Below are positions 55,093 through 64,000 of a stretch of DNA of 64,000 nucleotides, piece after piece. Made by a program: the position numbers and the translations under genes. A model generated the notes under the pieces. The model was given only the letters and a program-made list of their open reading frames with translations, was not told where the DNA came from and made no database searches. Where the stretch lies: contig CAVOVH010000008.1 in the NCBI GenBank assembly GCA_963699805.1, forward strand, positions 124,001-188,000, written 5' to 3'. How positions within the stretch are numbered: position 1 is the stretch's first letter; the number at the start of each line of letters is the position of its first letter. Source of the stretch: JAGTVG01 sp963699805. GTDB taxonomy: Bacteria > Bacteroidota > Bacteroidia > Cytophagales > Cyclobacteriaceae.

Positions 55093-56514
55093 ATGAGTTC
55101 AGATCATTCCATTAAAAGGAGAAATTTTTTAGGGAAGGCTGGATCAGCGGTTGCTGGATCCGTGCTTATCAATCCCATGGCCTCCATGAAATTAAAGCCG
55201 CATTCTCAGGCTAAAAGAAGGTTGGCACTGGTAGGTACCGGTATCCGGGGTTCTACATTCTGGGGAAAAAGAGTGGTGAATAATTACAGTGATCTCGTTG
55301 AATTTGTTGGGCTTTGTGATATCAATCCAGGAAGGGTTGAGTTTGTTAAAAAATATATGGGAGTGGATTGTCCTTCTTTCACTGACTTTGAAAAAATGAT
55401 GAATGCCGTGAAGCCGGATACCCTGATTGTCACCACGGTGGATGCCACCCATCATGAATTCATCATCAAAGGATTACGAATGGGAGTAGATGTGATCACG
55501 GAAAAACCATTGACCACCGATGAGAAAAAATTGGCCGAGATTCTGGAAGCTGAGCGGGAATCAGGCCGCAAACTGATCGTTGGATTCAATTACCGTTATG
55601 CTCCACAGGTAACAAAAATCAAGGAACTGCTGGTAAACAAAAGAGTCGGCCAAATCACTTCTGTCGATTTCCACTGGTACCTGAATACAGATCATGGGGC
55701 TTCTTATTTCAGAAGATGGCATGGACTGCGTGACCGAAGCGGAACGCTGCTGGTACATAAAGCCACGCATCATTTTGATATTCTCAACTGGTGGATCGAT
55801 TCCGAGCCGGTTGAAGTTTTTGCCTACGGGGAACTGGAATATTATGGGATCAACCATCCTTTCAGGGGCGACAAATGCAGGGGCTGTCCCTATCAGAAAC
55901 AATGCAAATTTTATTGGGATATCACCAAGGATCAATATCTGGTGGACCTGTATGTGGCCAATGAGCAATACGATGGTTATATCAGGGACAACTGCCTCTT
56001 CCGCCCTGAAATTGATATATATGATAAGATGGCAGTCCAGATCAAATATGCCAATGAAGTTCAGGTAAGCTATTCACTGACCACCTATTCTCCTTATGAA
56101 GGCTGGCGGGTTGCATTTAATGGATTCGAGGGTCGCATAGACTCATGGCTGGATATCCCCTGGAGACGCGAAGAAAGAATAAGTCAGACTGAATTACATG
56201 CCAAAGAAATGTCGCAGAATGAGGAATCCGCAAACAGTGATTTCGAGGAGATCATGATCATGGATACTTTCGGAGATTATGAACTGGTAAAGGTTTTACA
56301 ATCAGATATAGGTCATGGTGGTGGAGACCAGCGACTGCAGGACAAAATTTTCAGGAATCCGGATATGCCCGACCCCTTAAAACATGCAGCTGGCAGCCGT
56401 GACGGTGCCATGTCCATCTTGATTGGTATCGCTGCAAGAAAGAGCATCGAAGAAAAGAGACCTGTTAAAATTTCAGAGTTGACCGATCTGAAACCAAGAA
56501 TTATCAGGCCATAG
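55093..56514 (+). CDS. Tat-exported Gfo/Idh/MocA-family oxidoreductase with Cys cluster
   Basis: A 473-residue NAD(P)-dependent oxidoreductase with a twin-arginine signal (KRRNFLGKAG). The Rossmann loop is LALVGTGIRGSTF and the EKP motif is ITEKPLTTDE, followed by NYRYAPQVTKIKELL and the catalytic-type helix HKATHHFDILNWW. Cys262, Cys265 and Cys271 (CRGCPYQKQC) with Cys301 could bind zinc or an iron-sulfur centre, an insertion found in some exported members. It probably acts in the periplasm on a sugar or cyclitol, with a cofactor bound before export. The next gene is 51 bp downstream but functionally unrelated. Confidence 0.9.
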   Translation: MSSDHSIKRRNFLGKAGSAVAGSVLINPMASMKLKPHSQAKRRLALVGTGIRGSTFWGKRVVNNYSDLVEFVGLCDINPGRVEFVKKYMGVDCPSFTDFEKMMNAVKPDTLIVTTVDATHHEFIIKGLRMGVDVITEKPLTTDEKKLAEILEAERESGRKLIVGFNYRYAPQVTKIKELLVNKRVGQITSVDFHWYLNTDHGASYFRRWHGLRDRSGTLLVHKATHHFDILNWWIDSEPVEVFAYGELEYYGINHPFRGDKCRGCPYQKQCKFYWDITKDQYLVDLYVANEQYDGYIRDNCLFRPEIDIYDKMAVQIKYANEVQVSYSLTTYSPYEGWRVAFNGFEGRIDSWLDIPWRREERISQTELHAKEMSQNEESANSDFEEIMIMDTFGDYELVKVLQSDIGHGGGDQRLQDKIFRNPDMPDPLKHAAGSRDGAMSILIGIAARKSIEEKRPVKISELTDLKPRIIRP

Positions 56515-56565
56515 TCAATGAAGATTGATTTATCTAAATGATCATTTCAGGATATATTTACATTC

Positions 56566-57789
56566 ATGAAGGCCGTAACCGTACTCCGTAAAGTACCAGT
56601 ATTTAAAGGTTTATCCACGACGAGCCTGGGGAAGATACTTCCTTTACTTGAAAAGGAGGTTTTTGCTCCGGATACCTATATTATCAAGGAAGGAACAGTA
56701 GGTGACTCCATGTATATCATTACCAATGGGAGCGTGCGGGTCCTGAAATCGGTGAATTTTAACCAGGAAATGATCATCAACCATTTATACAATGATACTT
56801 ATTTCGGGGAGCTTGCCCTGATCGACAATCTTCCCCGTTCAGCGAGCATTGTCACCAATGAAAAGACCATTATCCTCAGGCTCAGAAAAAAATTACTGGA
56901 TCATTTGTTGAAAAATGATCCTGAGATTGCCCGGATCTTTTACAAGAACTGCCTGATGGATACTTTTTCGAGGTATCGTAAAATCACTTCCGATTTCACT
57001 ACCTCAAAGCATGATCTCCAGGAAAAGTCACTCACCCTGGAAGAGATCAGCCGGGACCTGTCAAGCGCCAAAAAATTGCAGGATTTTTTTATTAATTCGA
57101 AGACCCTGAGTCACGATGAAAATCCGATAGAAGGTTTGAAACAATCCTTTGTTTATAATCCCTGCCAGGAGATTGGCGGAGATTTTTTAAACCTGGTGGA
57201 GGTGGGCCATCATAAATATGGGGTGGTGATTGCCGATGTGATGGGGCACGGGATCACGGCAGCACTGGCAACCGGTGCTTTTAAGAGTGCGTTTTCAATC
57301 ATGATCAAGGATGCTGCCGAATATCCGACCTTGCTGCTGTCCAGTCTCAACAATCATTTCTTTAAGGATATTTCCTCAATGTTCGCATCCTGCATCTATT
57401 GTTTTCTGGATATGAAAAAACGGGAGATCACCATCGCCAGGGCAGGCCATTATTTCCCGGTTTTCTACAAAAAGAAGGAAAATGACCTGATCGAAATGAA
57501 AATGCATGGAACGGCGCTCGGGATAAAGAAACATGCCAATTATGAACAGATCATTTACCCGCTGGAAAAAGGGGATAAAATACTTTTTTTTACGGATGGG
57601 ATCATTGAACAGAAAAACAACAGGGGTGATATGTATTCTGAAGAGCGGCTTCAAAGAAAATTCCTGCAACTGGCTCAGAAGGACCAGGACAACATCCTGG
57701 TAAGAATCGAAAAGGATCTGGATCACTATTCGAGCCTCGACAAAAAGGATGACGACATCACCCTGCTTTTGCTGGAGTTTGATTTTTAA
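56566..57789 (+). CDS. Cyclic-nucleotide-binding domain fused to PP2C (SpoIIE/RsbU-type) phosphatase
   Basis: A 407-residue cytoplasmic signalling protein. The N-terminal cNMP-binding fold (about 8-125) includes GDSMYIITNGSVRVLKS and YFGELALIDNLPRSASIV, the latter being the phosphate-binding cassette. A helical linker (130-185) leads to a SpoIIE-type Ser/Thr phosphatase (about 190-407) with metal sites GGDFLNLVE, IADVMGHG and KDDDITLLLLEF. It likely dephosphorylates an anti-sigma antagonist or similar protein in response to a nucleotide or another ligand. No anti-sigma, antagonist or cyclase gene lies nearby. Confidence 0.93.
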   Translation: MKAVTVLRKVPVFKGLSTTSLGKILPLLEKEVFAPDTYIIKEGTVGDSMYIITNGSVRVLKSVNFNQEMIINHLYNDTYFGELALIDNLPRSASIVTNEKTIILRLRKKLLDHLLKNDPEIARIFYKNCLMDTFSRYRKITSDFTTSKHDLQEKSLTLEEISRDLSSAKKLQDFFINSKTLSHDENPIEGLKQSFVYNPCQEIGGDFLNLVEVGHHKYGVVIADVMGHGITAALATGAFKSAFSIMIKDAAEYPTLLLSSLNNHFFKDISSMFASCIYCFLDMKKREITIARAGHYFPVFYKKKENDLIEMKMHGTALGIKKHANYEQIIYPLEKGDKILFFTDGIIEQKNNRGDMYSEERLQRKFLQLAQKDQDNILVRIEKDLDHYSSLDKKDDDITLLLLEFDF

Positions 57790-58170
57790 ATGTGTAGTCC
57801 CACGTATGGTTGATTCTTAAAATCACTGAATATCTAAAGATACCTTGCTGACTCCCGGGGCGTTTTCTTTTAACCCCAAAATCGTCAATAGAAACTTACG
57901 GTTTTGCCGAAGGCCGACGGAAAATTGCCGACTTTTAAAATCCGGTAATTTTCCGTCGTGGGTTAACCAGCAAGGGCCATGCAAATAGTAAGAAATTAAT
58001 AGCGTTGAACATTAATTTAATGATGGAGTATTTCGGGATTTATTAAATGTTTATTGCCCGTAGGACCTCCCGGCAAATTTGTCTATTGACAAAATCGGGT
58101 TTATCATCCCTTCCACACATCCAAATTCATTCTAATCCGTAATAATGTGTAATATTGTAATTTGATGTAG
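57790..58170. other. Intergenic region with long hairpin upstream of copA
   Basis: 381 bp between the phosphatase and copA genes. The hairpin at 57915-57958 is its main feature. No gene or known metal-responsive operator was recognised. The copA promoter should lie in the AT-rich right part. Confidence 0.5.
57915..57958. repeat. 16-bp-arm hairpin between the phosphatase and copA genes
   Basis: CGACGGAAAATTGCCG at 57915-57930 and CGGTAATTTTCCGTCG at 57943-57958 pair fully, with one G-T, around a 12-nt loop. It lies about 125 bp after the phosphatase stop and about 210 bp before copA. No T-run follows. It may be a terminator variant, an RNA stabiliser or a repeat element. Confidence 0.65.
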
Positions 58171-60384
58171 ATGGAACAGGTTTTAATCAAAGATAATTAT
58201 GCAGTAAAGGGGATGACGTGTGCTGCCTGTGCCTCCAGCCTGGAAACCTACCTGAAAGCCAGGGAAGGCGTCGTAGAAGTTGCTGTAAATTTTCCAAACG
58301 AATCAGTATATATCGAATATGAGGAAGGCAAGATCAATCTGCCCCAGATAAAAAAGGCCGCCAATGAAATCGGCTACGACGTCGTTGTGGAAACTGAGGA
58401 GGAAGGGCAGAAAGATTTTGTATTGCGTTTGAATAAACTGCGTATTAAACTGATCTTTTCTGTGGCTTTGACGATCCCTGTCTTTGTCATTTCCATGTTT
58501 TTCATGGGTTCCCTGCCTTTCGAGAATTTCATTTTATTGATCCTCTCGATTCCAGTACTCTTCTGGTCCGGATCTGAATTTTTTATTATTGCCTGGAAAA
58601 AAGCGCGCCACCTCACCACCAATATGGATACGCTGGTGGCCCTGAGTACGGGTACGGCTTTTATTTTCAGTCTTTTCAATACCATTTATCCGGAATACCT
58701 GCAGAGTCATGGTATCCAGCCCCATGTTTATTATGAATCCGCTACCGTCATCATTACTTTGATCTTATTTGGCAGATTCCTGGAAGAAAGAGCCAAATTC
58801 AAAACGACGGGTGCCATTAAAAAATTAATGGGGATACAACCCAAATTTATGGATGTAATCCGGAAAGGAAAGATCGAGCATGTCCCGATCAGGGAAGTCA
58901 GAAAAGCAGAGATTTTCATCGTGAAACCCGGAGAAAAAATTCCGCTCGATGGATATGTGATCAGCGGATCAACCTATGTGGATGAGAGCACGATTACGGG
59001 TGAACCCATCCCCTCTTCGAAACAGAAAGACGACCTGGTTTATGCGGGGACCGTCAACCAAAACGGCACCCTGGAGGTAATCGTGGAAAAAGAAGCCGGA
59101 AATACACTTTTATCTCAAATCATTGCGCTTGTCAAAAAAGCCCAGTCTTCAAAACCACCCATCCAGAAAATAGTGGATAAAATCGCTTCAATCTTTGTTC
59201 CATCAGTCCTGGTCATCGCGATCATTTCCTCCCTGATCTGGTATTTTACTGGTCCGGCACCTGAATTTACCTATGCATTTCTGATACTGATCACCGTTCT
59301 TATCATTGCCTGCCCCTGTGCACTGGGACTGGCAACTCCCACCGCACTGATGGTCGGTATTGGAAAAGGAGCTGAACTGGGCATATTGATTAAGGATGCG
59401 CACAGTCTTGAAATTGCCTATAAAATCAATACCCTGGTACTTGATAAAACCGGGACCATCACCCAGGGAAAGCCCATTGTTACAACCATTTACTGGAGTA
59501 AAAGTGCAAACAAGGACCATGAAATTAAAATATTTGCTGCATTGGAGAACCGCAGCGAACATCCACTGGCAAAGGCCATTATCCACTATCTGAATACGGA
59601 TCAGTGGGAAGTTCCAGGTCTGGAAGTGGAAAATATTCCAGGAAAAGGGATCATGGGAAGTTTGAACGGTAAAAAATACTTTGCCGGCACTTACAATCTG
59701 ATGCTGGAAAATGACATTGTGGTACCTGCCGATTTAAAGGGATCTGAAAAAGAAATCAAAGATAATGCCAGTACCATAGTTTATTTCGCGGATGACAAAA
59801 AGGTTCGTTGTATACTTGCCTTGGAAGATCCTCTCAGGGAAGGAGTTGAAGCATCCATACAGGAACTCCGAAAACATGAGATTGAAACGATTATTCTTTC
59901 AGGAGACAATGAAAAAGCCACCGCACGAATAGCAGAACGGGTGGGTGTTAAAAATTACAAAGGAAATGTACTCCCGGACGTTAAAGGAGCAATTGTAAGG
60001 GAACTTAAACAGAAGGGTAAGATCGTTGCCATGGTTGGGGATGGCATCAACGATTCCCAGGCACTTGCGGAAGCGGATATCGGACTGGCCATGTCGAGTG
60101 GAACCGATATCGCCATGGAAACTGCTGGGATTACCCTGATGAAGTCCGATATCCAACACATCCGGAATGCCATTCTGCTTTCCCGGGCTACCGTCAAGAC
60201 CATTCATCAAAATCTAATCTGGGCCTTTGCCTATAATGTGCTGGCCATTCCCATCGCCGCTGGCATACTGTATCCTTTGAATGGATTTTTATTGAATCCA
60301 ATGATCGCCGGAGCCGCCATGGCATTCAGTTCGGTGTCTGTAGTCACCAATAGTTTGAGATTGAAAAGTAAAAAATTGAAATAA
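58171..60384 (+). CDS. copA: Copper-type P1B ATPase
   Basis: A 737-residue heavy-metal ATPase that should export Cu(I), or Ag(I), from the cytoplasm. One N-terminal HMA domain has GMTCAAC (Cys17, Cys20). About eight transmembrane helices follow, with the CPC metal site Cys381-Cys383 (IIACPCALGLATP). The phosphorylated Asp425 is in DKTGTITQGKP, the actuator has ESTITGEPIP, the nucleotide domain has HP in ENRSEHPLAKAI, and the hinge is GDGINDSQALAEADIG. The late FNxxAIP-type helix (AFAYNVLAIPIAAG) and the MxxSS-like MAFSSVSVVTNSLRL fit the Cu(I) subgroup. The metallochaperone gene follows after one base. Confidence 0.95.
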   Translation: MEQVLIKDNYAVKGMTCAACASSLETYLKAREGVVEVAVNFPNESVYIEYEEGKINLPQIKKAANEIGYDVVVETEEEGQKDFVLRLNKLRIKLIFSVALTIPVFVISMFFMGSLPFENFILLILSIPVLFWSGSEFFIIAWKKARHLTTNMDTLVALSTGTAFIFSLFNTIYPEYLQSHGIQPHVYYESATVIITLILFGRFLEERAKFKTTGAIKKLMGIQPKFMDVIRKGKIEHVPIREVRKAEIFIVKPGEKIPLDGYVISGSTYVDESTITGEPIPSSKQKDDLVYAGTVNQNGTLEVIVEKEAGNTLLSQIIALVKKAQSSKPPIQKIVDKIASIFVPSVLVIAIISSLIWYFTGPAPEFTYAFLILITVLIIACPCALGLATPTALMVGIGKGAELGILIKDAHSLEIAYKINTLVLDKTGTITQGKPIVTTIYWSKSANKDHEIKIFAALENRSEHPLAKAIIHYLNTDQWEVPGLEVENIPGKGIMGSLNGKKYFAGTYNLMLENDIVVPADLKGSEKEIKDNASTIVYFADDKKVRCILALEDPLREGVEASIQELRKHEIETIILSGDNEKATARIAERVGVKNYKGNVLPDVKGAIVRELKQKGKIVAMVGDGINDSQALAEADIGLAMSSGTDIAMETAGITLMKSDIQHIRNAILLSRATVKTIHQNLIWAFAYNVLAIPIAAGILYPLNGFLLNPMIAGAAMAFSSVSVVTNSLRLKSKKLK

Positions 60385-60385
60385 G

Positions 60386-60622
60386 ATGAAATCGTACAAA
60401 TTTAAAACAAATATCAACTGCAACGGATGCATCAATTCCGTCACTCCTTACCTGAACCAATTGGAATCTGCTGACTGGAAAGTAGATATTCAGGATAAAA
60501 GAAAAATACTCGAGGTCAGGTCAGATCACGTCACCGAAAAGGACATCATGGAAAAGGTAAAAGAGGCGGGGTATGAAATTGAACCCCTCAAAGAAGGTAT
60601 CTGGAATAAATTATTTTCCTGA
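60386..60622 (+). CDS. HMA-domain metallochaperone
   Basis: A 78-residue single heavy-metal-associated domain with the metal site NCNGCINSV (two Cys, CxxC) and a C-terminal extension (EPLKEGIWNKLFS). It should carry Cu(I) to or from the adjacent CopA. The motif has Asn in place of the usual Met-Thr before the first Cys (MTCxxC), which may tune affinity. It starts one base after copA, so the two are made together. Confidence 0.88.
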   Translation: MKSYKFKTNINCNGCINSVTPYLNQLESADWKVDIQDKRKILEVRSDHVTEKDIMEKVKEAGYEIEPLKEGIWNKLFS

Positions 60623-60921
60623 TCCATTTCCTAATTCGTCGCTGATCGCATTCTTTATAAATTCATCCATCATCTTAGATAATGGTTTTAATCCTTTTTG
60701 CCATCGATTGAATGAATATTCCTTCCCGAGAGTATACCATACTGAAAAAATCATACTTCCGGCCTGGCTAATGATATAATTCCCCATAACACCGCATCGA
60801 AAGCATTGAAAATCCTTCCAGATGAACAAAATGTCAAATTAAAAAGATTGACTTTTTCCTTTGGAGCTTATGCCTTACATTTGCGGCTGGAAAATAATTT
60901 TCTATAGAAAATACAATTTTT

Positions 60922-62277
60922 ATGAGATTTTTATTCATCATTATGTTTGTGGTCTTTTTGGTTTCCTGCGTTACGGAGAACCAGGATCAGGCAGCATCCG
61001 GTGATGTATTTCCCTATAAGATACATCAGAAATCATTTCCAAATGGCATGAATGTTGTGACCGTTCCCTATGAAAGTCCTGGAATCGTATCCTTTTATAT
61101 CATCGTCAGGGCTGGTTCGCGGGAGGAAGTTGAAGCTGGTAAAACAGGATTCGCTCATTTTTTTGAACACATGATGTTCAGGGGAACCGATCAATACCCC
61201 AGGGATCAATATGATGCCGTCCTGAAATCAATCGGAGCAGCTGCCAATGCCAATACCTGGCTCGACCGTACGGTATACCACATGACAGGCAACGCGGAAA
61301 TGCTAGAAAAAATGTTTGAAATAGAATCAGACAGGTTCTTCAATTTGAATTATTCTGAACATGATTTTAAAACGGAAGCAGGTGCTGTAAAAGGGGAATA
61401 TACAAAAAACTATGCCAGCCCACTCATGCAATTAAGTGAAAAAACAGTCGCCACCGCGTTTACTGCCCATACCTATCAACATACCACCATGGGCTTCTGG
61501 GAAGATGTGGTGGATATGCCAAATCAGTATGCATATTCATTATTGTTCTTCAAGCGCTTTTATAAGCCTGAATATTCAACCATTCTGGTGGTCGGGGATG
61601 TAATGCCCGAAAAGGTCAATCAACTGGCAGAAAAATATTTCAGTGACTGGGAAAAGGGCAATTATATACCAAAAATAGCGGTTGAACCTGAACAAACGGA
61701 GACGCGTTATGCACATGTGCAGAATGATAACTTTCCTCCCTATCTGTCATTGAACTATAAATCTCCGGCTTTTAATCCGGAATTAAAAGACAATGCAGCG
61801 CTGGATGTGATCTCACAGATATTGTTCAGCCAAAAATCGGAATTGTATAAAAAATTGGTCATCGATGAGGGGATTGCCAGGAATCTGGGCAGCAGGTACC
61901 TTTTTGCAAGGGATCCTTATCTTTTTACCATCAGTGCCACCCTCAAAAAAGCGGAAGACCTGCAGTATACAAAGGATGAGATCGTAAAATCGATCCAGGA
62001 ACTGGTCAATAATGGCATCGATCCCCAGGTGCTGGAAGATACAAAATCACATATAAAATATTCATTTGCCTCTTCCCTGAACAGCTCCTCATCCATCGCC
62101 CAGTCTTTATCCTATATGATATGGGTAACCGGCGACCCGGAAGCTTTGAATCAATATTATCATCAGATTGATCAGCTCACGGTCCAGGACCTGCAGGAAA
62201 TTGCCGGGAAATACCTGGTCCCGGAAAGACTGACCATTTCAACCATTTCACCCGCCGCGGAAGGAGGTGTATCATGA
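60922..62277 (+). CDS. M16-family zinc metallopeptidase, catalytic subunit, lipoprotein
   Basis: A 451-residue lipoprotein (lipobox LVSCVTE, Cys16) of the insulinase/processing-peptidase family. The inverted zinc motif is His79-x-x-Glu82-His83 (HFFEH), and the third ligand Glu159 is in EAGAVKGEY at the expected distance. The second half is the usual non-catalytic M16 lobe (about 195-440; YSTILVVGDVMPEKV). With the downstream partner, which lacks the motif, it should form an alpha/beta pair degrading peptides in the periplasm. The stop overlaps the next start (ATGA). Confidence 0.95.
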   Translation: MRFLFIIMFVVFLVSCVTENQDQAASGDVFPYKIHQKSFPNGMNVVTVPYESPGIVSFYIIVRAGSREEVEAGKTGFAHFFEHMMFRGTDQYPRDQYDAVLKSIGAAANANTWLDRTVYHMTGNAEMLEKMFEIESDRFFNLNYSEHDFKTEAGAVKGEYTKNYASPLMQLSEKTVATAFTAHTYQHTTMGFWEDVVDMPNQYAYSLLFFKRFYKPEYSTILVVGDVMPEKVNQLAEKYFSDWEKGNYIPKIAVEPEQTETRYAHVQNDNFPPYLSLNYKSPAFNPELKDNAALDVISQILFSQKSELYKKLVIDEGIARNLGSRYLFARDPYLFTISATLKKAEDLQYTKDEIVKSIQELVNNGIDPQVLEDTKSHIKYSFASSLNSSSSIAQSLSYMIWVTGDPEALNQYYHQIDQLTVQDLQEIAGKYLVPERLTISTISPAAEGGVS

Positions 62278-63818
62278 AAAATTTTATAAGGATATTGATC
62301 ATATGGTCCTTAATTTCCATTCAGGCAAAAGGGCAGGACCTGATTGAACTTAAAAAAGAGACCTCCAACAGCATCATATTGAAATACATGTTCAATGTGG
62401 GTTCCATGATGGACCCCGTTGGGAAAGAAGGCCTCACCCAGTTGACTGCCAGTCTAATGATGGGGGGTGGTACGGAAACTTACACGATCAGTGAGATCGA
62501 CAATTTATTATACCCAATGGCAGGTGAATATGATCACTCAGTGGATAAAGAAGTGACTGTTTTCACCTTTGAAGTATACAGTGATTTTTCGGATGAATTT
62601 TATGATATCATTAATGGGATGATCTTCCAGCCTGCCTTTGATGAAAAGGATTTCGAAAGGATCAAATCCAATCAACAAAATTATGTGGATCAGATCATCA
62701 AAGCCTCCTCCGATGAAGAATACAGCAAGGTGGCACTTGAAGATCTGCTTTTCAGGGGTACCCGTTACCAGCATATGGTGGCCGGCACATCCTCGGGGGT
62801 AAAGAACATTACCCTGGAGGATATCCTGGAACATTATAAAACTTACTTTTCGAAGGATAATCTTCTGATCGGCATAGCTGGCAAGTACGACGAAAATTTT
62901 AAATCCCAAGTAGTAAAGGATGTATTGAAGTTGCCGGCTTTATCCGTTCCCTTGCCGGAAGCCCCTGAGGGGGTTATGCCCGATGGATTCCAGATCGAGA
63001 TCATTCGGAAGGATAATGTACTGGGTTCGGCCATCTATACCGGCTTCCCCATTGACATCACGCGCGCGGACGATGAATTTGCTGCCCTGATGGTGGCCAA
63101 TTCCTGGCTGGGTGAACACCGGAAATCATACGGGCAATTGTATCAGAAAATCAGGAGCACCCGTTCCATGAATTACGGTGATTATTCATACATTGAATGG
63201 TATGATAATGGAGGGCGATATCAATTGCCTCCCCCGCATGTGCCCAGGCAAAGTAATTATTTTTCTATCTGGATCCGGCCTGTACAGATTGCCGAACAAT
63301 TGAGGATGCAGTATCCTGAGTTAGGAGATATTGAGGTAGGGCATGCTCATTTTGCCCTCAGAATGGCCATCCGCGAACTCGATAGGCTTGTTCAGAATGG
63401 GATCTCACCGGAAGATTTTGAATTGACCCGGCAATTCCTCAGAAGTTATATCAAGTTGTATATCCAGACGCCTTCACAGGAACTGGGATATCTGATGGAT
63501 TCAAGGTTCTATGGCCGCAAGGATTATATTTTGGAACTGGATCAACTACTGTCCAAGTTGACGGTAGATCAGGTGAATTCCGCGGTCCGTAAATACTTCC
63601 AGGCTGAAAACATGTTTGTATCCATCATCACTGATGAAAGCGAGGCAACTCCACTGGCAGAACATCTGAAAAACAACACCTCCTCTCCCATGAGTTATTC
63701 CAATCTCGTAAGAGAGGGTCTTCCGGAGGAAGTAATCAGTGAAGATAAAGCTGTGGCTACCTATCCTTTGAAAGTGAAAAGTGTGAAAATTATTGACAGT
63801 CAGGAAACCTTTAAATAG
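62274..63818 (+). CDS. M16-family protein, non-catalytic partner
   Basis: A 514-residue exported protein (signal 1-20, ending AKGQ) with the two-lobed M16 fold but no HxxEH. At the corresponding place it reads GLTQLTASLMMGG. It keeps the structural and glycine-rich parts (FNVGSMMDPVGKEG, LLIGIAGKYDENFK). A Tyr/Arg-rich segment (YGQLYQKIRSTRSMNYGDYS) resembles the substrate-binding R/Y region of inactive M16B subunits. It overlaps the catalytic subunit gene by four bases, so equal synthesis and heterodimer formation are likely. Confidence 0.9.
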   Translation: MKNFIRILIIWSLISIQAKGQDLIELKKETSNSIILKYMFNVGSMMDPVGKEGLTQLTASLMMGGGTETYTISEIDNLLYPMAGEYDHSVDKEVTVFTFEVYSDFSDEFYDIINGMIFQPAFDEKDFERIKSNQQNYVDQIIKASSDEEYSKVALEDLLFRGTRYQHMVAGTSSGVKNITLEDILEHYKTYFSKDNLLIGIAGKYDENFKSQVVKDVLKLPALSVPLPEAPEGVMPDGFQIEIIRKDNVLGSAIYTGFPIDITRADDEFAALMVANSWLGEHRKSYGQLYQKIRSTRSMNYGDYSYIEWYDNGGRYQLPPPHVPRQSNYFSIWIRPVQIAEQLRMQYPELGDIEVGHAHFALRMAIRELDRLVQNGISPEDFELTRQFLRSYIKLYIQTPSQELGYLMDSRFYGRKDYILELDQLLSKLTVDQVNSAVRKYFQAENMFVSIITDESEATPLAEHLKNNTSSPMSYSNLVREGLPEEVISEDKAVATYPLKVKSVKIIDSQETFK

Positions 63819-64000
63819 ACTTTTCCTGGATTCAAGAACTATAAAAATCTTTGCAGCCATATGGGTTTCCCTGTGATTTTAAAAAAAACTTCAAACATGG
63901 TGGTTTTGCAGTGATCAGAAAAATCTGGATCCACAACTGATCATCAGGGTCCCTCTCAAAAATGCTTACACTGTAAAGAAAATCTGATTTTAAAATATCC

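Noticed and set aside
60573..60779. 68-residue frame after the metallochaperone gene
   Set aside because: It overlaps the end of the chaperone gene in another frame and has no recognisable features.

Overview
The window reads as a chromosomal stretch of a member of the Bacteroidota. The evidence is two SusC-like TonB-dependent receptors with carboxypeptidase-like N-termini, a FecI-type sigma factor with a DUF4974-type FecR anti-sigma, many small lipoproteins, A-rich leaders instead of clear Shine-Dalgarno sites, and DUF4230, NagX-like and MacB/FtsX-like proteins typical of the phylum. The order cannot be fixed from the sequence. No rRNA, tRNA, CRISPR array, transposase or phage gene was recognised.

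Layout. 0-7.6 kb (+): sigma factor, anti-sigma factor, two surface proteins built of G-x-Q-x-A-G-[LI]-x-N repeats (LA_2272 type), and a TonB-dependent receptor. The STN signalling domain sits on the first repeat protein, not on the receptor. 7.8-8.9 kb (+): overlapping queD-like and folE genes for pterin synthesis. 9-15.4 kb (-): S41 peptidase, NAD-binding SDR, DUF4230 protein, sialidase-like protein and an orphan histidine kinase. 16.2-19 kb (+): penicillin-acylase-type hydrolase and a small membrane protein. 19.1-23.3 kb (-): lipA, a possible outer-membrane protein, a small conserved protein coupled to rlmD, and a collapsed Cys/Met-metabolism PLP enzyme pseudogene. 23.3-26.9 kb (+): SDR, atypical pyruvate-kinase-like protein, VOC protein.

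27.5-35.5 kb (+) is the most unusual part. Twelve tightly packed genes include nine proteins with NTF2/SnoaL-like domains (ten domains), two paralogous exported proteins of unknown family and one alpha/beta hydrolase. Nearly all carry signal peptides or lipoboxes. The array lies between copies of one palindromic element: one copy at 27.25 kb, and two at 35.76 and 36.03 kb inside a 145-bp repeat unit. One arm segment of the palindrome changes with its complement, so pairing is kept.

36.3-46.2 kb: NagX-like acyltransferase divergent from a GH20 hexosaminidase lipoprotein, a four-domain fasciclin lipoprotein, a group II PLP decarboxylase overlapping a SpoU-type RNA methyltransferase, and a TIM-barrel lipoprotein. 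46.3-54.8 kb: FtsX/MacB-type permease, MDR oxidoreductase, TPR protein, MATE exporter, second TonB-dependent receptor. 55.1-63.8 kb (+): Tat-exported Gfo/Idh/MocA protein, cNMP-binding/PP2C phosphatase, CopA-type ATPase with a small metallochaperone, and an M16 peptidase pair with one active and one apparently inactive subunit.

The window is dominated by envelope and export functions: surface signalling and uptake, secreted NTF2-like proteins, glycan and amide hydrolases, exporters and proteases. Housekeeping genes (folE, lipA, rlmD, trmH-like) are interspersed. All function calls rest on reading motifs by eye; no database search was run.
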